Below, in pieces: positions 12,401-24,400 of a DNA stretch of 64,000 nucleotides; position 1 is the stretch's first letter, and every line of letters begins with the position of its first letter. Below the pieces are notes generated by a model. The model was not told the DNA's origin. It saw only the letters and a list, made by a program, of their open reading frames with translations, and made no database searches. This DNA comes from Triplophysa rosa (Eukaryota > Chordata > Actinopteri > Cypriniformes > Nemacheilidae). The stretch lies in assembly GCF_024868665.1 (NCBI RefSeq), contig NC_079910.1, positions 8,528,976 to 8,592,975 on the forward strand, read 5' to 3'. A program made the position numbers and the translations under genes.

Positions 12401-15400
12401 AGTTCAGCAAGCAAGCTTTCTAAGAGAGGTAGACTCATCATCTTTTTGGACTGCTTGTGCATCTGTTGTCTGAGTTTAGTAAGACAATGCTATACAATTT
12501 TTTATTGTACCCTGCCAAAGTTTATACTTTATATTGAGAGCTTTTGGTATGGATGTAAAACCAAGTTTCTATAGGTAAAAAGTAATATTTGCCTCTCTAA
12601 AGAATGGTTAGACACTTTATAGATGCATTACTCATATTCTCAAGGAGCTATTGCTCACAGACAAGCTGTAATGTTTATGGCAGGCCCCGTCACGATGCCT
12701 AGTATCTGTTATTTTTTTAAAAGCCCAACATTTTGAAATTCTAAGGTGTCTGTTTTTTTAGATGTGCTACCGGATATATTGGCAATCCTCAGCTTGGACA
12801 AAGATGTACTCTGAGCAACAATAACGGGGGTGAGATTGACAACATAACCAACCAAAATAATATTCTTAAAATGAACTGAAGTTTAAATAAAAGAACAGAT
12901 TACCCCACATTCCTCACCATGTTACCAATATTTTATACCTTTAATGTTTATTAAACTGAATGTTTGTAGATTGCTACCGCTGCGACCAAAGTGGTAGTGA
13001 GGGATGTAGTTCAACAGGAGTCTGTCGTTGCAAGGTAAGCGAAAACGTTTTAAAGGGAAAGTTCACCCCAGAAAAGGATTCACATATTTTTTTTGATTCG
13101 TGGTTTGTTATATTTATGGTATAATGTCTTTTTTTTTATTCTCAGATGAATGTTGAAGGGTCAACCTGTTCCATCTGCAAACAAGGGACGTTCCACCTCA
13201 GTCCTTCCAACAAAGATGGCTGTCTGTCCTGCTTCTGTATGGGCGTCACGCAGCAGTGTTCCAGCTCCAATCACTATAGAGACTTGGTCGGTTTTAGCCC
13301 TGCTCAGATTTGAATATTTTCTCTAGTCATGTTTTGTGTAAGCGTATGTTAATATTCTTTTTTGCCTCTAGGTATCCACCACGTTCACACCAGGAAGCTA
13401 TCAAGGCTTCGCTCTTGTGAATCGCCAGCGCACGAACCGCATTGACAGTGGCTTCTCTGTCGAGCTTTCCACAGAGGGAACACAGCTGTCTTACACAAAC
13501 TTCAACTACCTTGGACAGGAGCCTCACTACTGGCAGTTACCCAACCACTATCAGGGAGATAAGGTGGAGTTTGGCAGAGTTAAATACTTTATCTCTATAA
13601 AACCATGTGTCTGTTTGTCTACATGCTATCGTGAAGTATATCTTCCTCTCTGCTCTCAGTACTTTGCTACTCTGCTCTTTCTGCAAGTAAACCCTGCTGG
13701 GACTTTGCTCTCAGAATGTACTTGAAGTAGTCAGAACAGCTTCTCTGCAGTTTAGATATGCAATATATCTATGCCTATCTAGTTGAATCAAAATCTCCAA
13801 TAAGTGTGAACTACAGTAAGTTAATATAATTGTTAGTATTAGTATTTTAGTAGTTTTACTCAAATTTCTTGACATTTTGGATGTAATGCAGTTAGGTGTT
13901 ACTGAATATACTCCATTGCTTTTTTTAGAAAGCTCACTCTGCTCGGATTAGACGGGCACAGAAGGTAATGCACGGGACTGCGCGTGCCATTTCTGCTGTG
14001 AACAATCGAGCGCTTGTGTTTATGGAGACGTCTCTGTCCCGTGTATTCATTTTTAAGGAAATGGCATGAAGATGGATTGTGTTGTGTCTTTTTAGAATGT
14101 TTAGGAACATTTTTTTCATGTTTTTGTTATGTTTTTAGTTTTTGTGTAGTTTGTGTTGCGGTGCGTTGCATTTTTTGCGCACGTTTTCAACTTGGAATGC
14201 ATAATGGGAATTCTCTACGAAAGAATTGTGCCTGCTGATATTGTTATGACTTTATGATAGTAACCTGCTATACGTAGTAATGCAACATTAAATTGTCATT
14301 ATTTGCCATTCACGCAGATTTGACCAGATTGGAGGAATAGACTAGGGTTACGTTTTGGTCTTAAATGTAGTCATAAAAAGAGAGAGAACCAGTTCAGCTC
14401 GATGTAGTTCAGTTGTTTACAGTTTGTTTTATATCAAGATTACAAAGACTTTGCTTTATTCACAAAATTAGAGCGAGTCTTCGTGGGTAGCGGAGCAGCA
14501 AAAAAAGGACTCCGCCATTTGGCAGTTAATGAGCAATATGAGTAAAGATGCCCCAAGATCCAAAAGAGCCATTAAGGTATTACTGTAGTTTTTCTTTGAA
14601 TGTTAGTTCTCACCAATGGTTTAGTAAGTCACCCTAACAATATGATACGCTTCCATTTGACATAACTAATAGATACAGTTTCCATAGAAACAAACTATAC
14701 TTACTATATAGAATTCATCTCAAAGCATAACATGTCTTTCATTCTCACATTTGAATAACCTGACTGCAGAAGACATTGAGCGGCTTAAATCAGAATGATG
14801 TTTCCATCACTGGTTTATGGTACAGTAGTTAGTGCTGGTAAAGCTGAGCGTTACCATGTTGAGAATAAAACACGTCGATCAAAAAATCACCAGCATCACA
14901 TGAGTGGCATCCAAAAACTTTGAAAATAGCTGAAATGGCAGCAGATCTAAGGTCAACAGACATCCTTGACACGTTCAACAGATAAATGTCTCCGTGCATT
15001 TAAACTTCATATGTTTCCTGTTTAATGGTAACACACAGCATGTAAAATCCCTTTTGAGCCGAGTGAACACCTTGTGATGAGAGCATACGCTGTATCCCGA
15101 CATTTCCTGAGCTCTTCCCAGCATGCATTCATTCATTTACTTGCTGCATGTCCCATTCTTTCCTTCCATGTCTTACCAGCCCTCTTTCTTTTTCGGTCTC
15201 CGAGTCATTTTACTTCCTTTCCATCCATTGTCTCGTTCTCACTAGCACCCCGCCGATGAAGCACGCAAACTTGATGATGAAATCTGGGCCATCATCTCAA
15301 ATGTCTCCAACGGCCGATCTCCTTTTTTTCCCTCTTTATCCTCTCAAACACCCGGTGCCCAGAGCGCTCGGTCTGGGTCCAGCGTGCATGCCACTTCCTT

Positions 15401-18400
15401 CCATTCTGGTTTAACTTCCTCTTTAACAGACTCTGGGTCCCAGTCAGCTGACACAGACCAATCCTATCAGCCTGACTCATCTGAGGTACTGTATGCTCTC
15501 ATGGGTGGTCCAACCTTAGCTTAACATTAGGTGGACACTAATTGACTGATAAACTCAGGTTACACAAGCAATGCTTTCTTGTATTCACGTTGAGCTCAGC
15601 TGTTTGATTTTGGTGTGGATGTTGGTCTTCTTGACAGGTGGAAAATGGAAAAAACACAGTTGGTACACTTAGAGGTCCACGACCTGGCCCTTCTAACAAG
15701 GTAGTGACTGCAGTCCACTTGAATCATGGGAATGTGAAAGCCATTTCTGAGAAAACCAAGCTGAAGTTTAACAGAGTCATAGTCGAGGTCACGTTGAACA
15801 TTTATCTCGTGGTTTAATGTTCGACTATGTGAGTAAATACTATAGATTTACATTGTCTGGTTATCAGTATGAGACTGGAAAAGTATGCAAAGCCTTTTCA
15901 AGCATAAGTGACACAGGACAGCCACAATTGGTTCACTTTAGGTGTAGTTTAGATTAAACTTATATGTTTAGATGTTATAGATGGCGTATGATATAAATAG
16001 TGAACATGAATCCATTGACATTTCAGTATTTAGTCAGTGACTGACATGAACAAATTGAATTTCTCTGTTTCGTGCTTTGCGCACTACTTTGCTTATCTTC
16101 TACTTTTCTGTCTTTTATTCATTCTGTTTCCTTCTGCCTGTGCTCCAGTATGTTTTGGTCTACAATGGTTTCAGCTTGCATCAAGATGACGTGCTCTTCT
16201 GGAAGCTCCCAGAGCAGTTCAAAGAGGATAAGGTAAACACATGGATTGGTTCAGACCCGCCCATCGAGGCTGTCTGTTCCGCATTAGTCATGAGTCATTG
16301 CTCATGCTAAAAGTGAGATGGATGGCCAAGCCGAAACATGGCTCTTTCGTCTACACTAACATGATGTGTTTATCTGTAATCACAGTGCCAAGAGCGTTAA
16401 TTACAGTGAATTCCTGATGGGGGAAGTGGTACTGTGGAATTATGGGTAGGGGTTGACATCTGAGCTGTTCATTATGTTTAATCATAATTGCATCTTCTTG
16501 ATTCTTTTTAAGGTTGGTGCATATGGTGGAAAGCTGAAGTATACAATCTCCTATGTGCCAGGACCCCGAGGTTCTCCAATAGAGGATGCAGATGTTCAGA
16601 TTATTGTAAGCATAACATTAGACCTAAACTAAGGTTTCGCACTATAAAAGAAAGATCTGGAGCACTTTTATAATTCTCTGATTCAATAGGGTAATGACAT
16701 CACGCTGGTGGCACGGCAACCGTGGAGAAGAAGTCTGGGTGCCCGAGAGTCCAAACATTTTGAGATTATTTTCAGAGAGGTTAGAGCCTATTTTTGTTGA
16801 ATTCAGAATGATGTCTTGCATAAATGATGTATTATAAAATGTCTTAATGTTTTCTGCTCTGTAGGAACACTGGCAGCGTCCAGATGGCATGCCTGCTACC
16901 AGAGAACACCTGATGATGGTGCTGGCCGACCTGGATGACATCTTGATCCGGGCTTCTTATCACACAGAGATGCGCTCATCCAGCATCTCTGGGGTTCGCA
17001 TGGATATTGCCGTGCCAAATTACACAGGCCTTGCGCAGGCTTTGGAGGTGGAGCAGTGCCAGTGTCCTCCGGGTTACCGCGGTCTGTCGTGCCAGGTGCG
17101 GTCAGTTGCCTGCTTTTATGATGCGGTGTTGATGAATGTGTCTCACTTAAAGATATGTTGCTTTGGTCTTGCGTGTTCTTTAGGACTGTGCAGCCGGATA
17201 CACTCGCACAGGAGGGGGCTTGTATCTGGGCCACTGCGAGCCGTGCGAATGTAATGGCCACTCTGACTCCTGTCAGCCGGAAAGTGGTATCTGCACGGTA
17301 TGAGGATCTCTCATCATGCAGTCTGTTTTACTTCATATGGTGCACCACTGGATATTATTTTTTTGGGTTGTTTTTGATTATAGAACTGCCAACATAACAC
17401 CAAAGGTGAGCTTTGTGAACAGTGTGCTGATGGCTTCTTTGGAGACCCCACTGCTGGAACCCCAGAAGACTGCCAACCCTGTGCCTGCCCTGGCACGGAC
17501 CCTGACAATCAGTTAGTCTTGATACACACACATACACACTTTGGGTTTCCATTAAGGATGTAACAATATCAAAATCTCACTGTACGATAATACCTTGGTA
17601 TAATATGATATTTATATATGATATTTATTACAATATTTAAATGACTAATGATGACTTGGAAACCTGCCATAAGCATCCACTTTTCTTTATCCTCTAATCA
17701 TAACCGTTGCTTAGAGGTATGAGTTATAATAAAATAAAATCATTGCACCAGATGGACCTTGCCAAAGGTAACATCATCTATTATTTTTTCTAACATTCTC
17801 TATGTTAGGCCCGGACGACCTATCGTTTCATACAGTCATGTGACCACGATAATATTTGGACAATTTTACTATTGCGATAACACGATATCGATAATATTGT
17901 TGCATCCCTGGTTTCCATGTTTTATGGAGACTTTCCATAGACATAACAATATTTTTATACTGTACAAACTGTATGTTCTAAACCCTACCCGTAAAGCTAA
18001 ACCTCCATATGAACCTTTCAGTATTATTACATTTTAAAATAAACATCATTTAGTGCGATTTATTAGCTGTTTTCCTCATGGGGGCCAAAAGATTGTCCCC
18101 GCAAGGTCAAAATATTACTGGTGAGACTATCTTTGTCAAATCACCTACAATTGCCAGATTGCAAATATATCTTTGGGGGGGAAAGGAATCTTCAAATAAA
18201 AAAATTGCTGCTAATTTCTTTATAGGTCTTCACTTACAAGAGGGCTGCTGTATGCACCTTAATGATGCTTGTTAATAAAGTGATGTTTATGTTCAGGTTC
18301 TCCCGCACCTGTGAGAGTCTTGGTAACGGCGGCTATCAGTGTACTGCCTGTCAGCCTGGTTACACTGGCCAGTACTGTGAACGGTACGCTTGCACTTCCT

Positions 18401-21400
18401 GAAAATCATAAATTAGATTTGATTATATTCTGTTGGGACCACAATTGTTTATGTGCCTGTTCTCTTTTCGAAGCTGTGCGCCTGGTTATGTCGGAAATCC
18501 ACAAGCAAGAGTCCCATGCCGCAGTGGTAACTATTCATTCTAGGGCTGTTAAACGATTAATCGCATCCAGAATAAAAGTTTGTGTGAACATAATGTATGT
18601 CTGTGTACTGTGCATATTTATTTTGTATTTATAAACACACACGTAAACATACATGTATATATTTAGAAAATATATGAATGTTATATTTATATACAATTTA
18701 AAGGATATATAAACATTTATTGATTGTTATTTTTTTTCTTAAATATATACACATACTGTATTTACACATATGTTTTTATAAATACAAAATGTATATGCAC
18801 AATGCACAACATAGATTGTGTAAACACAGACTTTTATTCTGGATCGCGATTAATCGAATTCATTCTTTATTTTTTAAGTAACCATGCAATCAAACTTTGT
18901 GGCTTTTAGTCCATGTGTATTAGCTGAACTTGGCAAACTGTGGACACGACATGTGTGATTACATCAATTCTATTGGACCGATTGTAATACAGTGTGTATT
19001 GGCTCGACTGTGTGTCATCAGCGGCTGCGTCTCTGGTGGTAAAGGTTTACCCTGAAAGGGTGCAGGTGGCTCAGGGAAACCCAGTGACTCTCAGGTGTCA
19101 AGTATCTGGATATCCACCACACCATTTCTACTGGTCGCTTGAGGATGGCCGTCCCATCTCCAGCACAGCAGAGAAACGCAGACAAGGTACTTCCCAGTCT
19201 CTCTAAAGCCCTATTCGCACGGGATTAGTATTATCTGGGGACCTCGTGTGATTTGGAAATTACCCCCCCACATCTGTATTTCATGTGGCGCATTCGCATT
19301 GGATAAGTGAAGCCTGTGATTTTACTCAAATTTACTGAATTATTTCCCGGATGTGATGGCAAGGCTTTGCGTATAGTTTGTATAGCCTATAGTTGTATGG
19401 TGTTTAATGATATATGACCGTACCTGTAAGCATTTGAGACCCGTGATGCCAGGACCACCATGATCGCGGGTCTCAAATGTTACAAGAGTTTCCATGATAA
19501 ATAAACAAACGGGAGACTCCCGGCCAAAACGACAGTGTTGGCAGGTATGAATATGACCCAGCACCCGAAATAATATCAAAACACTTCAAAACAGCCTCCA
19601 TTATTCGCAAACGGTGGATAAACCTTGAACAATGATATATGAGCCCGCCAAAACACAGAGATGCCGATTCGCACGGGGCTAATATTATCACAGGACCTCG
19701 GTGTTCGTCAAAATATGGTAGGTCATTTGTTTGGGAATTTTTGCTTTACAAATTACAGACATGGCCGATTTGCACGGGATTAAGATCACAGACAACCTCT
19801 GCAATTATTACAAATAACTAGAGGTCCCCAGGTAATACTAATCCCGTGCGAATAGGGCTTAAAACAACAGGTTGATCCCCTTGAGAACAAAAGTGAGGTG
19901 TAATGACTGTTCAGGTTTGCCTGTTGCAACGTGTTGTAGCCAATGAATGGGTTTTTGTAATGGCACATATGACAATGCGCGTTTTAATGATGGGAAACCT
20001 TTCCATCTAACCCCACAGGAGAGGAACTGCATTTCCCCAGCGTGCACCCTGGTGATGCTGGTGTTTACATCTGCACCTGCCGAGACCAGCACAGCACCAA
20101 CAGGAGCAAAGCCGAGATCGTTGTTACAAGTAAGATCAGATTAAAACGCCTCTATTCATGTTGCATTTCTTGATCTTTATGCATCATTTCCCCACGTTAC
20201 CCTTCAGCTTTGCCATCCAAGCCAATCGAGGTCTTTATCGAGGAACCGAAAACACAGAGCGTGACCGTGGGAGCCACAGTAAGCTTCATCTGCACAGCCA
20301 AAAGCAAGGTATAAACACGGCTGTCTGCTCACAGACATGATCTTATCCTCTCTGTTCTCCGTGTGGATATCAATATTAACCTTCAAGTGTAAATGGCTGT
20401 GAGTGGAAATATTCATGAGCGCGTTCTTCTCTCACAGCTGCCAGCGTACACCCTGGTTTGGACCCGCAGAGGCAACGGAAAGCTGCCTAACCGTGCCATG
20501 GATTTCAATGGAATCCTGACCATTCAGAATGTGCAGCCTGAGGACGCAGGCATCTATGTCTGCACAGGCTCCAATATGTTAGGCATGGACGAGGGCTCTG
20601 CCCTCCTGTATGTCCCAGGTTTGTGATTGGCTCCAGATACCTCTCAGCCCCACTGTCAGCCTTTAGTTTTTCAACCTGTCGCATACTGCACGACCTTTGC
20701 TTTCATGTTTCTTTTTTTTTTTTTTCTTGTCCGTTGTGGTATTTGTGCAAAATTCCTCTTATAGACGTTAGCATGGCTAACTCTTTCTTGTGTTAAATTT
20801 TTTGCGTTAATCACAAAAATTGTGCTTGCTAAGTTTCCTGCTTTGGGTTTTTCCTCTTACTCAAACAAACCTCAACATCTTCTCGCATTGCCGGTGTAAA
20901 ACCTTTACACAAATGATACAGCTTGTGAATGGTCAATAAGAAAAGTGAAACTTAGATTTGTGAAATTTTAGTTTAATGTGCTCCAAGATTTTTTGGATCA
21001 AGTCTAATCCAGCACCTGAAATTTTTTTCCTCATAAAGAAAAACTATGATTAGATCTTTTTTTCATGCTCAAAGAGTGTTGTTAGCTGAAACCTAGAGCG
21101 ATAATACAACTTTCAATCATTTTTGCATTAAAGGAAAATTGTTCTTCAGTGCTGATGGGTTAATAAATAAGACTCGCTGTGATGTTTAGTTTGTTATGTG
21201 ACTCGCATATCAAAACTGTGGAGCTGTTGTTTACAAAGCAGACTTCTATAATGAAAACTAAGTGCGGTTATATTTAAAGGAATAGTTCACCCAAAAATGA
21301 AAATTCTGTTGTCATCACTTTTTTTCAACGGAACACAAAGATATTCTAAAGAAAGTTGGTAACCGAACAGGTCCGGCACCTATTCACTTCTATTGTTATG

Positions 21401-24400
21401 GACACAAAATCAATGCAAGTGAATGGGTGCCGTTTACCAACATTCTTCAAAATATCTTTTGTGTTCTGCAGAAAAAAGTCAAACAGGTTTGAAATGACAA
21501 GAGGATTACTAAATTATGACAAAAATTTCATTTTTGGGTGAACTATCCCTTTAAACGTTTGATATGTATGAACGTTTTCCTCAGAAGGTTATTTTACACC
21601 CACAATATTGCAAAATGCTGTAGCACTTACTAGATTCAGTCACCGTCTGTGTAAATAATTCCAAACAATTTTAAGATAAATTGTTTAATTTATGATGATT
21701 TATACAGACATATTCCTGTTTTGTTGAATATCATCTGATCAGTTTACTAACCTCCAGTCTCGTATGTTGTCTCAGTCATTGGTAGTAGTGAGTAAAGTTA
21801 GCTGGGTGTTATTATGGTGGCGGTTCTGTGGCTTTACTGTCGGTCTCTGGTGGCGTTATTTGTGTCTTGGTTCCGGGGCTTGTAGACTGTCATTCCTCTC
21901 CTGTGAGGTGGTCTTACGGGGATAGCGGTTGATGAGGTAGAGGGGTGTCATAAATACTGTGATTCGTCAGCCAAAAGGACTGCAGGCTCATCTCTTTCCT
22001 GACCCCAATATATGATTTTCACCTGTTTTATAATGGATTTTTTTAAATGGTGCTATCAACAGAGGAGTTTTTTCACTAATGTAAAATTGTTATTTTATCT
22101 AAAAGTATGAAACTGTAGGTGGTGTGAGATGTTATATAAAATATATGACATGTTTCAGCATTTCATTTGCAACCAGTGCATAACAAAGGCTTAAAATGCC
22201 TCAGTTACAGTATATTTAGTATAGATTTTCACATTTTTTGTATGGGTTTATTCCTGGATAGGCTTGTTAGAAATACATATTGTTTGTATTTGAAACATTT
22301 CAAAGACTGCATGATGTTGACAGTGATATGGAAGTAAGTTATGAGCAATAACTACATATTTATTTTGACAGTCTTTACAATTGCTGTAAAAGAATCTTTG
22401 GTTTACTTGTAGAACTACAAAGAGAATGATTTGTCTAAAATACATTGTACGGTTCACTTTAAGGCTGCATGTGTATGATCTAACAAACATTGGTTTCATA
22501 TTTTTGTGTTTATGAAATTATTTTGTTCCTATCCAAACTAGGTTTTACTCTAGTTGTTCGATACGGTGCTTGTTTCTTTATAATCAAGTTTGTAGGTGTA
22601 TTCAGTTATTTCATGAATTGAACCAATATTTAATTTTGTAAATGTTTGGTGCTGTATCTTAAGAAAGATTTTTTTATGTAATGATTTCGTTGTGTTTTAT
22701 TCACCTAAACTGTGAACTGTATGTACAAATTATTCCTCAAATGATGAACGTATTAAAATGAGTAATAGTTCATCATTATTGCTCTATGGAATTATAACTG
22801 AATCTGAAATGTACCATTGAATGGAGTAAAATCTGGAGACTTAACAATCACAAGCTGTATTCAAAGAAAATGCAATATGTATGTTTATGCCAAAGTAAAG
22901 CTTTTACATGTGTGTTTTGATACTAACCTGCATGCCTGGATTCATCTGCGTGTGCTGTTCTTCCACACTTTTTAGTTTTATAAAGACTGGCTCACTCACA
23001 ATGTTTTTAAATGTGCATTGATGTGTTTTTTTAATCCTCAATGTGGGAAGCTGTTGCTTGGCAGCAAAGCATCAGTTTATCCATCATTGACTATAATCTT
23101 ACATGACGAGAAATGCAAATCTATGTCCTGGTGAATAATTGTAAGACTTGTTCGAGAAGTTACAATAGTGGCACAAATAAGCTTTATATTCTCTTAAGCT
23201 GTATATTTGAGTCATAAGTCCAGTAGTAGCAGGTAAACGGTTTTATAGCTTAATAAATAACTTCGTAAATAATTTAAAAGTCATTTAAGTACTTTCCTGT
23301 AATTTAATATGAATTTAGATTTAGATTTAGATTTTAGATTTATGAATGACATCATCCTCAGGCATTCTGAGAGACATTTTTAAAGCTGCCTGTTAAAACC
23401 CAAATTATCTCTTTAGTAACACTATATAAGCTTGTTGAAGCACGATTTAGTCTCGGTCCATAAATAATTTAGTCTCCACCTATGAAAGTAATCCAAAGTG
23501 CAGCATATTTTGGCAGAAGCACATACACATTAAAGGGATAGTTCACCCAAAAATGAAAATCTTCCATCGTTTACTTACCCTCTTGTCGTTTCAAACCTAT
23601 ATGGCTTTCTTTCTTCTGCGGAACACAAAAGAGGACATTTTAAAGAATGTTGGTAACCGAAAAACAGCGGTACCCATTGACTTCTATTGTACAGACACAA
23701 AACCAATGCAGGTCAACTGGTACCGCTGTTGTTTGGTTACCAACATTCTTCAAAATATCTTCTGTTGTGTTCTGCAGAAGAAAGGCATGCAGGTTTGAAA
23801 TGACAAAAAGGTGACAGAGTAAATGATGACAGAATTTTCATTTGTGGGTGAACTATCCCTTTAAATGTTGTTGCACACCCGTTCTGGAGCTCCGAAGTCA
23901 CGCTGACATATTTGAGGTCACCTGCTTTCAAAGAACCTTCTGGAGACTCATTTGACAGTATCTGCCTGTCCATCATCCACAGAGGCATCTCAGTCACAGA
24001 TGTTTTACACAGCCTATGAGATGTTTGAAGGACATAGAAAGCGTAAGTCCGCATGGCTCTCTCTCTCTCAAGCATGCAACCATCATGCCCTGCATGCTTT
24101 TACCATCTCAAGTAATGCCCAGGTACCAAACTACAAGCACGATCACCTCAAGGGTACTATCACAAAAATGATGTTAAATCAACATTTGATTTTTTTAAAC
24201 CATTCACATGTATCGAGATGTACAAATGAGCATTACTTGATCTGTTTGAGCTTTCATGGCCTATGGGTTCAAACACATAAGCCGCATGTTTGCACGTGTG
24301 GGGATTTCTCTTTGTTGCGTTTTGCAATGTATTTTGTATGATTTTTATTTTAGATTTTTGAAATATTACGATTTTTGGGGGGATTCAGACCAGTTCACTC

